From NCBI GenBank assembly GCA_027920525.1, contig CP115858.1:3906001-3970000 (forward strand): a DNA stretch of 64,000 nucleotides, in the 5' to 3' direction. The position numbers and the translations under genes were made by a program. This document shows, piece after piece, positions 33,391 to 42,707 of the stretch. How positions within the stretch are numbered: position 1 is the stretch's first letter; each line of letters starts with the position of its first letter. This stretch comes from Chryseobacterium daecheongense. GTDB lineage: Bacteria; Bacteroidota; Bacteroidia; Flavobacteriales; Weeksellaceae. A model generated the notes under the pieces. The model worked only from the letters and a program-made list of their open reading frames with translations. It made no database searches and had not been told where the DNA came from.

Positions 33391-36300
33391 ATGTTTAAGA
33401 AATTCATTCGCAGACCTGTTCTGTCTATCGTAATCTCATTGATTATTGTGTTTATGGGAGTTTTATCACTTGTTAAGCTGCCCATAACACAGTTCCCGTC
33501 CATTTCTCCACCTAAAGTAAATATTACTGCGGAATATCCGGGAGCAAACAATGAACTGTTAATTAAATCTGTAGTTATTCCACTGGAAAGAGGACTCAAT
33601 GGTGTTCCGGGGATGAAGTATATGACTTCTGACGCTGGAAACGACGGAGAAGCCTCCATTCAGGTTGTATTTGATTTGGGAACTGATCCGAACGTTGCAG
33701 CAGTAAACGTTCAGAACCGGGTATCTTCAGTGGTTAACAAACTTCCTCCATTGGTTGTCCGAGAGGGGGTGAAGATCACCCGTGAAGAGCCTAACATGTT
33801 GATGTATATCAACCTCTATAGTGATGATCCAAAAGCTGACCAGAAGTTTCTGTTTAACTATGCGGACATCAATGTAATGTCTGAATTGAGAAGGGTAAGT
33901 GGCGTTGGTTTCGCTGATATCCTGGGAACCCGGGAATATGCGATGCGTGTCTGGCTAAAACCGGACAGATTAACGGCCTACAATATTTCAGCAGACGAAG
34001 TAATGGAAGCTTTGAATGAGCAGAGTTTAGAGGCTTCACCGGGGAAAACCGGAGAAAGTTCGGGAAAACGTTCTCAATCATTTGAATATATTCTAAAATA
34101 TCCCGGTCGTTTTAATAGTGAAAAAGACTATGGAAATATTATCCTTAAGGCAAAGTCAGCCGGGGAGTTTGTAAGACTAAAAGATGTAGCCGATATTGAA
34201 TTCGGAAGTTCAATGTATGATATTTATTCAACATTGAATGGTAAACCTTCCGCGGCAATTACAGTGAAGCAATCTTACGGATCCAACGCAAGTGATGTTA
34301 TTAAGAATGTGAAAAACCTGATGGCTGATCTTCAGAAAACTTCTTTCCCTAAAGGAATGCATTATGACATCAGTTATGACGTATCCAGGTTCCTGGATGC
34401 TTCGATCGAAAAAGTGGTTCATACCTTATTTGAAGCTTTTATCCTTGTGGCGATTGTGGTGTTTCTTTTCCTTGGTGATTGGCGTTCAACATTGATTCCC
34501 GCCTTAGCGGTTCCGGTGTCATTGGTAGGAACATTTGCCGTAATGTCTGCATTTGGGATCACATTGAATATGATTTCACTTTTTGCGCTTGTAATGGCGA
34601 TCGGTGTAGTTGTGGATGATGCCATTGTGGTTATTGAAGCCGTCCACGCCAAAATGGAAGAAAAAAATCTTTCACCATTAAAAGCAACGGAAGAGGCGAT
34701 GCATGAGATCAGTGGAGCGATTATAGCAATCACTTTGGTAATGGCGTCTGTATTTATTCCTATTGCATTCATGTCAGGACCTGTAGGTGTTTTCTATCGT
34801 CAGTTCTCTATTACGATGGCTTCTGCAATTATACTTTCAGGGGTTGTGGCATTGACACTGACTCCGGCTTTATGTGCTTTAATTTTAAAGAATAATCACG
34901 GAAAGGCAAAAAGAAGAACTCCGATTACAATATTCCTGGATAAATTTAATGGGTTATTTACTAAAGGAGCCGGGAAATATGAAAAGTTACTGAATAAGAC
35001 CGTAACGAAAAAGATGTTTACGCTTCCTTTGTTGTTAGCTTTTTGTTTATGTACATTCTTTTTAAGCAATTCACTTCCATCAGGGTTTATTCCTAGTGAA
35101 GACCAGGGGATGATCTATGCTATTATTCAGACTCCTCCGGGATCTACTTTGGAAAGAACAAATCAGATAGCAAAAGAACTTTTAAGAGAATCGGAAGATA
35201 TTGATGGAGTACAGTCTGTTTCTTCCCTTGCTGGTTATGAAATTCTAACAGAAGGAACGGGATCTAACTCCGGAACCTGTCTTATCAACCTCAAAAGCTG
35301 GGAAGATCGTAAGGAATCTGCCGCAGAAATCATTGAGAAACTAGAAGAAAAAGCCAAAAATATTCCGGGTGCCAATATTGAGTTTTTCCAACCGCCTTCT
35401 ATTCCGGGATATGGTGCTGCCGGAGGTTTTGAGCTTCGTCTCTTAGATAAAGCGGGTAGCGGGGATTACCATAAAATGGAGCAAGTAAGTAATGACTTCG
35501 TTAAAGAGTTGAAAAAACGTCCTGAACTTGGATCAGCGTTTACCTTTTATTCGGCAAGTTTCCCGCAATATATGTTGAGAGTTGATAATGACCTGGCGGA
35601 GCAAAAAGGAGTGACTATTGCCAATGCAATGGATAATTTATCAACATTGATTGGTTCGAACTATGAAACCAGTTTTATTCGTTTTGACAGACCTTATAAG
35701 GTAATCGTTCAGGCAGGGCCGCAATATCGTGCATTACCAACTGATTTATTGAAGCTATATGTTAAAAACGATAAGGAGCAAATGGTTCCATATTCAGATT
35801 TCATGAGGCTTGAAAAAGTATATGGATTATCTGAGATTACAAGACATAATATGTATAATTCCTCAGAGGTAAGTGGAACCCCAGCACCGGGATACAGTAG
35901 TGGACAGGCAATCAAAGCCATTCAGGAGGTTGCAGATAAGACTCTACCGAGAGGATTTGGAATCGACTGGGCGGGTATCTCCAAAGATGAAGTAAGCCGT
36001 GGAAATGAAGCCATATTTATTTTCCTTGTATGTCTTGGATTTGTATATCTTATTCTTTCTGCACAATATGAAAGTTTCATTCTTCCTTTGCCGGTAATTC
36101 TTTCTCTTCCTACAGGGATATTTGGAGCATTTTTATGTCTGAAACTTTTAGGGTTGGAAAATAACATCTATGCTCAGGTGGCAATGGTAATGCTTATTGG
36201 TCTCTTGGGGAAAAATGCCGTATTGATTGTGGAATTTGCCGTACAGAAAAAGGCAGAAGAAGGAATTTCTGTAGTGAAAGCTGCTATCGAAGGAGCAACA

Positions 36301-36582
36301 ATCCGTTTCCGTCCTATCCTGATGACCTCATTTGCGTTTATTGCTGGATTGATTCCGCTGGTAATGGCAACGGGACCGGGAGCAGTCGGAAACAGAACAA
36401 TCGGAACTGCAGCAGCAGGAGGAATGCTGATAGGGACCATTTTTGGATTAATGATCATTCCTGGATTATACTATATTTTCGGAACAATCGCTGAAAAGTC
36501 CAGGCTGGCAAGATATGAGGAAGAAAATCCTTTAACAGAACAAACTGAACCTTATGAACATGATGGAAAATTTGAAGACTAA
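33391..36582 (+). CDS. RND multidrug efflux permease (HAE1 type)
   Basis: Proton-driven inner-membrane pump of the AcrB type, 1063 residues, 12 predicted helices and two large periplasmic loops. Proton-relay residues are present: Asp409-Asp410 in TM4 (VVVDDAIVVIEA) and Lys941 in TM10 (LLGKNAVLIVEFA). N-terminus MFKKFIRRPVLSIVISL and the duplicated FRPILMTSFAFIAGLIPL motif are typical of hydrophobe/amphiphile exporters rather than the heavy-metal CusA branch, which has Met pairs. Its 3' end overlaps the outer-membrane factor gene by 29 bases. No regulator is adjacent. Confidence 0.96.
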   Translation: MFKKFIRRPVLSIVISLIIVFMGVLSLVKLPITQFPSISPPKVNITAEYPGANNELLIKSVVIPLERGLNGVPGMKYMTSDAGNDGEASIQVVFDLGTDPNVAAVNVQNRVSSVVNKLPPLVVREGVKITREEPNMLMYINLYSDDPKADQKFLFNYADINVMSELRRVSGVGFADILGTREYAMRVWLKPDRLTAYNISADEVMEALNEQSLEASPGKTGESSGKRSQSFEYILKYPGRFNSEKDYGNIILKAKSAGEFVRLKDVADIEFGSSMYDIYSTLNGKPSAAITVKQSYGSNASDVIKNVKNLMADLQKTSFPKGMHYDISYDVSRFLDASIEKVVHTLFEAFILVAIVVFLFLGDWRSTLIPALAVPVSLVGTFAVMSAFGITLNMISLFALVMAIGVVVDDAIVVIEAVHAKMEEKNLSPLKATEEAMHEISGAIIAITLVMASVFIPIAFMSGPVGVFYRQFSITMASAIILSGVVALTLTPALCALILKNNHGKAKRRTPITIFLDKFNGLFTKGAGKYEKLLNKTVTKKMFTLPLLLAFCLCTFFLSNSLPSGFIPSEDQGMIYAIIQTPPGSTLERTNQIAKELLRESEDIDGVQSVSSLAGYEILTEGTGSNSGTCLINLKSWEDRKESAAEIIEKLEEKAKNIPGANIEFFQPPSIPGYGAAGGFELRLLDKAGSGDYHKMEQVSNDFVKELKKRPELGSAFTFYSASFPQYMLRVDNDLAEQKGVTIANAMDNLSTLIGSNYETSFIRFDRPYKVIVQAGPQYRALPTDLLKLYVKNDKEQMVPYSDFMRLEKVYGLSEITRHNMYNSSEVSGTPAPGYSSGQAIKAIQEVADKTLPRGFGIDWAGISKDEVSRGNEAIFIFLVCLGFVYLILSAQYESFILPLPVILSLPTGIFGAFLCLKLLGLENNIYAQVAMVMLIGLLGKNAVLIVEFAVQKKAEEGISVVKAAIEGATIRFRPILMTSFAFIAGLIPLVMATGPGAVGNRTIGTAAAGGMLIGTIFGLMIIPGLYYIFGTIAEKSRLARYEEENPLTEQTEPYEHDGKFED

Positions 36583-38011
36583 ATCAATACTTACAGCCAT
36601 AGCATTATCCCTTGTTTTATCAAGTTGTAAAGCACCTATGGCGACTGTTATAAAAGACGAGGTAAAAGAAAATGTACCTCAGAACTTTGGAGAAAATGAT
36701 CAGCAGGATGCTAATACCAACAGTGGGACAACTCCATGGAGACAGTTTTTTACTGACCCAAATCTTGTAGTGCTGATTGAAACCGCCCTGAAAAATAATC
36801 AGGAGCTGATGATTACCTTACAGGAAATTGAAATCGCAAAAAGCGGAGTTCTTTACAAGAAAGGTAAATTGAGTCCTACAGTAGAGGCAAAACTGGGAGC
36901 AGGGTTGAAAAAATCCGGACGTTATACCAGTGAAGGAGCAGGAGATGCAACTACGGAGATTGAACCCGGAAGAGAAATGCCTGATCCACTGGGTAATTTT
37001 GAAGGAGGATTAATGGCAAACTGGGAGATTGATATCTGGAAAAAACTTAGAACAGAAAAAGAATCTTCTGTAGCCCATTATCTGTCTACAGTTGAAGGAA
37101 AGAATTTTGTTCTTTCCAGCCTTATTGAAGAAGTGGCGGACAATTATTATGAATTGCTTTCACTTGACAACCAGTTGGATATTATTCAGCAGTACATCAA
37201 GCTGCAGGATAAGGCGTTGGAGATTTCTAAAATCCAGAAGGAGGCTGCTGCGGCAACAGAACTGGCTGTAAAGAAATTTGAAGCAGAATTGGCTAAGTCC
37301 AAGGCAACGGAATATACAATCCGTCAGCAGATCACTGAAAAGGAAAATGAGATTAATGCTCTTTTAGGAAGATTTCCACAGCCGATTGTGAGAACTAAGG
37401 AAAGCTTTATGTCTACAATTCCTCAGACCGTTTACACCGGTATTCCATCGCAATTATTAGCCAATCGTCCAGATATCAAACAGGCTGAATTGGAATTAAA
37501 ATCTGCAAAACTGGATGTGGAAGTTGCGCGAAAAGAATTTTATCCTTCCCTTGAGATCTCTGCAGCGCTTGGACTGGAAGCTTTCAAACCTTCTTATCTG
37601 GTAAAAATGCCCGAGTCTATCGCTTATAATCTGGTAGGAGAAGTAGCAGGGCCTCTGATTAATAAAACTGCGATTAAGGCTAATTTCCAGACTGCTGATG
37701 CAAAACAGATACAAGCATTGTACGAATATGATAAAACAATTCTCAATGCATATCTGGATGTTGCTAATCTGATGTCGAAAGTTAAGAATATTGATCAGTA
37801 TTATAAGCTGAAGTCTGAGGAAACCCATGCATTAGACCAATCTATTGATATTGCCAATCAATTGTTCAGAAATTCAAGAGCAGACTATCTTGAAGTATTA
37901 TTAAATCAAAGAGATGCTTTAGATGCCAAAATGGAATTGGTAGAAGCAAAAGAAAAACAGCTGAGTACAGTTGTTGATATTTATAAGAGCTTAGGCGGAG
38001 GCTGGAAGTGA
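36554..38011 (+). CDS. Outer-membrane efflux channel lipoprotein (TolC/NodT family)
   Basis: A 485-residue outer-membrane factor, third member of the tripartite efflux operon. Signal peptide with lipobox LSSC (Cys25); then PWRQFFTDPNLVVLIETALKNNQEL, the duplicated alpha-helical barrel motif (IPSQLLANRPDIKQAELEL and the VARKEFYPSLEISAALGLE strand), typical of NodT-type OEPs. Its start overlaps the pump gene by 29 bases, indicating translational coupling. ATGs at 36554, 36560 and 36563 are all possible; the third gives a slightly shorter signal peptide. Terminator follows at 38040. Confidence 0.94.
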   Translation: MNMMENLKTKSILTAIALSLVLSSCKAPMATVIKDEVKENVPQNFGENDQQDANTNSGTTPWRQFFTDPNLVVLIETALKNNQELMITLQEIEIAKSGVLYKKGKLSPTVEAKLGAGLKKSGRYTSEGAGDATTEIEPGREMPDPLGNFEGGLMANWEIDIWKKLRTEKESSVAHYLSTVEGKNFVLSSLIEEVADNYYELLSLDNQLDIIQQYIKLQDKALEISKIQKEAAAATELAVKKFEAELAKSKATEYTIRQQITEKENEINALLGRFPQPIVRTKESFMSTIPQTVYTGIPSQLLANRPDIKQAELELKSAKLDVEVARKEFYPSLEISAALGLEAFKPSYLVKMPESIAYNLVGEVAGPLINKTAIKANFQTADAKQIQALYEYDKTILNAYLDVANLMSKVKNIDQYYKLKSEETHALDQSIDIANQLFRNSRADYLEVLLNQRDALDAKMELVEAKEKQLSTVVDIYKSLGGGWK

Positions 38012-38037
38012 TTATAAATCTTTAATGTTTTTTTAAT

Positions 38038-38074
38038 AGAAGGGGGTTGTCGTCAGACAGCCTCTTTTTTTGTT
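38038..38074 (+). terminator. Terminator of the RND efflux operon
   Basis: Stem ggttgtc / gacagcc (one G-T wobble) around gtca, followed by ctctttttttg; 30 bases after the last stop. Confidence 0.75.
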
Positions 38075-38097
38075 TAAATTATCAATTAAATTTCCAT

Positions 38098-38131
38098 TAA
38101 AAAGGGCCCTGTAATATGCCGGGCCCTTTGG
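38098..38131 (-). terminator. Terminator of the minus-strand small lipoprotein gene
   Basis: Stem aaagggccc (38101-38109) / gggcccttt (38121-38129); the T run is on the minus strand, so it serves the gene at 38217-38447. Confidence 0.75.
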
Positions 38132-38216
38132 AATTTACCTGCAATTTGCAACTAAATTATATATAAACATGGTTGTTAGTTCGTTATAATCAACATTCAG
38201 GAATGCTTTCTTCCTG

Positions 38217-38447
38217 TTATGGTTGTGTTTTCCAGTGTGTTCCGTTTTTTACAGGAGGATCTGTTTTTGCAATCAGTTTTCCTTCTACCGTCTTTGATTG
38301 CTTGTCACTAGCAATTTTAAGCCCAGTGGCATTATTCTTTGCCATTTGAAAGTCGTTTTCATCATCCTGTCTGCAAGCTCCTAAAGTCATACAAACTGCC
38401 ATAGCAATTATTAATGGAAAGGTTTTTAATGAGATAATCTTTTTCAT
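38217..38447 (-). CDS. Small hypothetical lipoprotein, 76 aa
   Basis: A 76-residue predicted lipoprotein: signal peptide with hydrophobic core PLIIAMAVCM and lipobox LGAC (Cys25), followed by RQDDENDF and a short basic/Thr-rich mature part ending THWKTQP. No recognisable domain. It has its own terminator, and the C-terminal stop is clean. Small lipoproteins of this kind are common in Chryseobacterium-like genomes; function unknown. Confidence 0.65.
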   Translation of the reverse strand: MKKIISLKTFPLIIAMAVCMTLGACRQDDENDFQMAKNNATGLKIASDKQSKTVEGKLIAKTDPPVKNGTHWKTQP

Positions 38448-38691
38448 AAAATTTCAGAGTTAAAAGGTTATCCCGGCCAGGTTTATCATTCAGAATTCTG
38501 AGTCCGAAATTATAGGCATAAAATGATAAAAAAAAGTACTTGTTGTCTCTATTCGGCAATTAAGACGTCCTAATTCATAAATAAGGACAATGTTAAATAT
38601 TTGATTTTCAATTGTTTATTCAAAGTTTTAATGTGTCGAAAACCAAGGGGATTAAATCATAATTGTTTAATAGGAATTAAATGATTTTATG

Positions 38692-38699
38692 TATTTTTG
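38692..38699 (+). promoter_or_regulatory. Candidate -7 element of the broken regulator gene
   Basis: TATTTTTG, exact TAnnTTTG match, 32 bases before the GTG at 38731. Confidence 0.4.
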
Positions 38700-38730
38700 G
38701 TTTATAAATATGGTTTGTTAAATATTCGAA

Positions 38731-40142
38731 GTGATAAAAAAACTGCTTTTTATACTCGTCTTAGTAATTTTTAAATTATCCTTTTCTCAGGAAGGATACA
38801 GTGACTATTATAAACTCCGGTTGAAATACGAAAACTTCGAAGAAAATAACACTCAGGCGTTTCCATATATTCAACCTTATATTAATAAAGCTAAAAAGGA
38901 AAAGAATTTTGAAAAGCTTGTTCAGGGATATAAGGATGGACTATTCTATTCCTCTTCCAACGAACAGAAGCTTATTTATGCAGACAGCACGGTATGGGCT
39001 GCTCAGCAATCCGGAGATAAAGATCTCATAAGTACTGCTTATCTAGAAAAAGGGGTTGTTTATTACTATCATTACAAAAGGTTCCAGGCAGCATTGAATG
39101 AATATCTGCTCGCTTACGAATATTCGAAGGATACGAAAAATGATTTCCTGAAATATCAGAATCTGTATCATATAGGTGTTGTAAAAAGTTATTTAGGATA
39201 TTATGAGGAGGCCTCAAAATTATTTGAACAATGTATCGCCTATTACGGACCGAAATCAAAATCCGGATTGCATCCTAATGAAGTGTATAACAATAAAAAG
39301 GGTTATCTCAACAGCTTACATCAATTGATTATCTGCTACCGTAATTTACATAAGCCGGATCAGGCAGATAAGGCTATCCACACTGGATTAGAGCAGGTAG
39401 GTGCCAATGGTGAATACTCGCAGGAGAAAGGCTATTTTCAGCTTGCAAAAGGAATATCGGAATTTGACAGAAAAGATTATATAACGGCTGTCGATGATTT
39501 GAAACAGTCGGTTTTTCCTATGAAGAAAAGCGGTGATTTTGCACGAATTCCTGGGGCAATATTATTATAGGAAGTTTAATTGTTCTGGCGATTATTCTTA
39601 CCATTCTTCTTATCATAAGATATAGACGAGAAAAGGATATACAGCAGAAATATATCCTTTTGGAGGAAAAATTCAGTTTACATCAAAATTCAGTACCTGA
39701 AAAATCATTGTTGAATATAGATGCTGAGGAAAAGAAAACCGGATTGGATGAAAATAAGGTAGAAGAGCTTCTCACCAAGCTAAAGATATTTGAAGCAAAA
39801 AAAGAATATACCCAAAAAGGTCTTACTATTCATAAACTGGCCGGGCAGTTGGGAACCAATTCAAATTATCTTTCTCAGGTGATCAATGATTGTAAAGGAG
39901 TTAATTTCAATAAATATCTAAGTGAGCTCCGGATCAATTACATAACAGCACTTCTATTTGAGAACAAAGAATATCTTAAGTACCGCATAGAAACTTTAGC
40001 AAAGGAGTGTGGTATCGCATCCAGACAGAATTTTTCAGATTTATTTTATGAAATTAATGGGATCCGACCAACGGATTTTATCCGCAAAAGAAAACAGGAA
40101 CTAGATAGTAAAAATAGTTTCTCGGCATTTAATCCTGCGTAA
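38731..40142 (+). pseudogene. Disrupted TPR-transmembrane-AraC transcriptional regulator
   Basis: Two adjacent open frames together have the architecture of a Bacteroidota membrane-anchored regulator: signal peptide and TPR repeats in the first (38731-39570, GTG start, 279 codons), then transmembrane helix, coiled segment and AraC-type helix-turn-helix in the second (39660-40142; HTH motif LTIHKLAGQLGTNSNYLSQV). The helix (GSLIVLAIILTILLIIRY) is encoded in the second frame from about 39552, directly after TPR residues in the first frame (KKSGDFARIP). Relatives I know are about 560 residues; here the sum is about 470, so a frameshifting deletion of roughly 100 codons near 39545 is likely. The membrane-to-HTH part could still be translated only with an internal start. 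I call it a pseudogene. Confidence 0.7.
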
Positions 40143-40237
40143 AAAAACATTTACTTCATATCCATATTCTGTTTTGAGTTTTTTTTTATGAATATCTTTA
40201 TTATATTTATTGAAAAGCTATCACAAAACAAAAGATC

Positions 40238-41770
40238 ATGAAAAAATTCCTTTTAGCAATTGCAGTCATTGTCGTGGTGATCGTTGCGGTATTGCTGATC
40301 AAGACATTTACGTATCCGTTTAAAAAAAACAATCTAAGTTCTGTTCCGGAAACAAAATGGGTTAAAAATGATTCTGCCATCCAAAGGTTCTCAGGTGGAA
40401 TTAAAATACCTACAGTGTCAGCGGGTGATCTGGATGTTTTTGATTATGCTCCATTTGGACAATTCAAAGAATATTTGAAAAAATCATATCCTTTAGTCTA
40501 TCAAAACACAGAAAACTATGAAGTTAATACCTATGGATTAGTTTTTAAATTAAAAGGAAGCAAACCTAATCTGGAGCCTATCCTTTTTTTATCACACATA
40601 GATGTAGTGCCTCCGGGCGATGCTGATATCAAAAATAATGAACAAAATGTTTTCAGACCCGATGATAAAGCTTTACCCGCTGTAACCAAAGTAGCAGAAG
40701 ATTGGGATTTTTCTCCTTTTTCCGGGGCGGTTGCGAATGGAAGAATTTATGGAAGAGGAGCGATCGATATGAAAGGAATGCTGTTTTCCCTGATGGAATC
40801 TCTTACCAATATGATTAAAAGCGGAACAGTTCCTCAACGCGATATTTATTTAGCTTTTGGGTTTGATGAGGAAGTAGGAGGACGAAAAGGAGCAAAACAG
40901 ATCGCCGAGGATTTTAAGAAAAAAGGATTGACGTTTGATGCGGTTTATGATGAAGGTGGATTAATCCTGGAAAAAGGAGGGATTAAAGGAATAGATTCTG
41001 ATGTTGCCGTAATCGGTTGTGCTGAAAAAGGATTTCTTTCTGCAAAAATAAAAGTGAAAGGATTGGGAGGGCATTCCTCAATGCCACCTATGGAAAGTGC
41101 CATTGGTAAAGCTGCTGTTATCATGCAAAGATTGGAAAAAGATCAGATGAAGCCAACCATCACTCCTCTTATTAAAGAGTTTTTTGATAATATTGGCGGA
41201 ACAATGCCATTTGCAAATAGATTGGCTATTTCTAATCAATGGCTTTTAAAATCCGTGTTGCTTTCACAGTTGGCTAAAAACAATTCCACCAATGCTTTGA
41301 TACGCTCTACAACTGCTCTTACCATGATGAAAGGGAGTGACGGAACTAATGTACTTTCCCCCGAAGTTGAGTTTGTGGTTAATTTCAGATTACTTTCAGG
41401 CAATTCTGTAAAAGATATAAGAGATCATATTGCTCGGGCGACCAAAGGTTTTGATGTAGAAGTGGAAGAGATTGACAATACCAGAGAGGCTTCTGCGATA
41501 TCACCGACGAATGTTAGGGCATATAAAGTGATTGAACAGGGGATTAAGGAGGTTTATCCTAATTCTTTAATTACTCCTTATCTTACCATTGCCGGAACAG
41601 ATGCTTATAAATATCAGATCGTAAGTAAAAATATTTACAGGTTTATGCCTATTAAGATTACTGATGCTGAAAAACAAAGCATTCATAGTACTAATGAGTA
41701 TATCAGTATTGAAAATTACATTAAAATGATTCATTATTTTGAGTATATCATGAAGAATTATGATAAGTGA
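40238..41770 (+). CDS. M20 family metallopeptidase
   Basis: A 510-residue zinc peptidase of the M20 family (carboxypeptidase S/ArgE-like branch). An N-terminal hydrophobic segment (residues about 4-22, FLLAIAVIVVVIVAVLLI) is probably a membrane anchor or uncleaved signal. Metal-site motifs are complete: SHIDVVPPG, GRGAIDMKG, FGFDEEVGG with the catalytic Glu, and a His near SIHSTNEYISIENY at the C-terminus. A dimerisation/lid domain lies between (KIKVKGLGGHSSMPP). Natural substrate unknown; relatives release C-terminal amino acids or deacylate N-acyl amino acids. Monocistronic; no clear -33/-7 promoter upstream. Confidence 0.92.
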   Translation: MKKFLLAIAVIVVVIVAVLLIKTFTYPFKKNNLSSVPETKWVKNDSAIQRFSGGIKIPTVSAGDLDVFDYAPFGQFKEYLKKSYPLVYQNTENYEVNTYGLVFKLKGSKPNLEPILFLSHIDVVPPGDADIKNNEQNVFRPDDKALPAVTKVAEDWDFSPFSGAVANGRIYGRGAIDMKGMLFSLMESLTNMIKSGTVPQRDIYLAFGFDEEVGGRKGAKQIAEDFKKKGLTFDAVYDEGGLILEKGGIKGIDSDVAVIGCAEKGFLSAKIKVKGLGGHSSMPPMESAIGKAAVIMQRLEKDQMKPTITPLIKEFFDNIGGTMPFANRLAISNQWLLKSVLLSQLAKNNSTNALIRSTTALTMMKGSDGTNVLSPEVEFVVNFRLLSGNSVKDIRDHIARATKGFDVEVEEIDNTREASAISPTNVRAYKVIEQGIKEVYPNSLITPYLTIAGTDAYKYQIVSKNIYRFMPIKITDAEKQSIHSTNEYISIENYIKMIHYFEYIMKNYDK

Positions 41771-41845
41771 TTCATACGTATTATAGCCTGATAGCCTGTA
41801 ATTGATCCCGCCTCAAATTTAAATTTTTACTAAAAAAATATTAAA

Positions 41846-41860
41846 CGTCAAGTTTTGACG
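41846..41860. promoter_or_regulatory. Operator-like palindrome upstream of the 232-aa gene
   Basis: Perfect inverted repeat CGTCAA-gtt-TTGACG, located 12-26 bases before a TAGCTTTG element (41872-41879). Size and position fit a dimeric repressor site, but no regulator gene is adjacent. Confidence 0.4.
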
Positions 41861-41871
41861 CTTTACTGAAA

Positions 41872-41879
41872 TAGCTTTG
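41872..41879 (+). promoter_or_regulatory. Candidate -7 element of the 232-aa gene
   Basis: TAGCTTTG, exact TAnnTTTG match, 21 bases before the ATG at 41900; a TTG at 41855 is only 14 bases upstream. Confidence 0.45.
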
Positions 41880-41899
41880 TCTTATCAAAATATAAAGCT

Positions 41900-42598
41900 A
41901 TGGAATTGCCTTTTTATTTAAGCTATAAAGAGTTTGAAAATAATTATTACAATAATCTTGAAAAGTGGTTTGAAGAGCATCTGAATACCAGTGAAACTGA
42001 TTTTTTGAAAAGTCTTGTGGATATGTATTGTCCATATCTGTATTACAATTTCACTCATGACAGGATTCAGGCTGATGCATCTATTCAAATCAAAGATTGT
42101 TTTTTCCCATACCATGAAAAAATTGGCTTATCTTTTTGTATCAACTGTGAAAATGATACAGAGAAGAAGCATAAAAAGCAAATGAACCATGTATTTGAAT
42201 GGAGAACAATAACAATGATGGAATATGCGCAACATATTCTTGATAAAATAAACCGGTATTTTGCTAAAAACGAGATCTCTCCTAAAGATAAAAATGTTCT
42301 AGATTATATTAACAGTCGTGAAATCATTACTTTTAAAGAGGGAGCGGGATATTGTGTGAATTACAATCAACATCAGAAAACTATTTCTTTTTTAAAGGCT
42401 TATCTTCCTTGCCATGGGCAAACTGTAAATATTGGAGTTTATCGTGATTTTATTTTTTCTGTTGTTCAGATCGCTCAATTTATCGATCGGAAATTAAGAG
42501 CTGTACAGGCTACAGAAATGACTATTTATAATAAGCTGAAATCAGATGCAAGATTCAAGGTACAAATGAGCCATCAGTTTCTTACCATGTGTAACTAA
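41900..42598 (+). CDS. Hypothetical protein, 232 aa
   Basis: I do not recognise this protein. It is 232 residues, cytosolic, with high Tyr, Phe, Asn and Lys content and eight Cys, several in CxxC-like or paired positions (YCPYLYYN, IKDCFFPY, SFCINCEND, LPCHG). It begins with a helix (YKEFENNYYNNLEKWFEE). A zinc site is possible because of the CINC pair and scattered His, but no standard zinc-binding pattern is present. Upstream there is a promoter with a palindrome, so it seems regulated. Terminator at 42670. Isolated; function unknown. Confidence 0.7.
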   Translation: MELPFYLSYKEFENNYYNNLEKWFEEHLNTSETDFLKSLVDMYCPYLYYNFTHDRIQADASIQIKDCFFPYHEKIGLSFCINCENDTEKKHKKQMNHVFEWRTITMMEYAQHILDKINRYFAKNEISPKDKNVLDYINSREIITFKEGAGYCVNYNQHQKTISFLKAYLPCHGQTVNIGVYRDFIFSVVQIAQFIDRKLRAVQATEMTIYNKLKSDARFKVQMSHQFLTMCN

Positions 42599-42668
42599 TT
42601 ATACAACCGACACCAAAACATTCATTATAACTCAATTATGGTTTGATTGGTATTTGATACTGATCAAA

Positions 42669-42706
42669 CAAACAAATCCTGATTACATGATCAGGATTTT
42701 GTTTTT
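42669..42706. terminator. Bidirectional terminator
   Basis: Stem aaatcctga (42674-42682) / tcaggattt (42691-42699), T-rich on the plus strand and A/T-rich on the other; between two convergent genes. Confidence 0.82.
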
Positions 42707-42707
42707 A

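Noticed and set aside
34419..34772. 117-codon minus-strand frame inside the RND pump gene
   Set aside because: Shadow of the pump coding sequence; Ile/Thr/Ala-rich reading of antisense.
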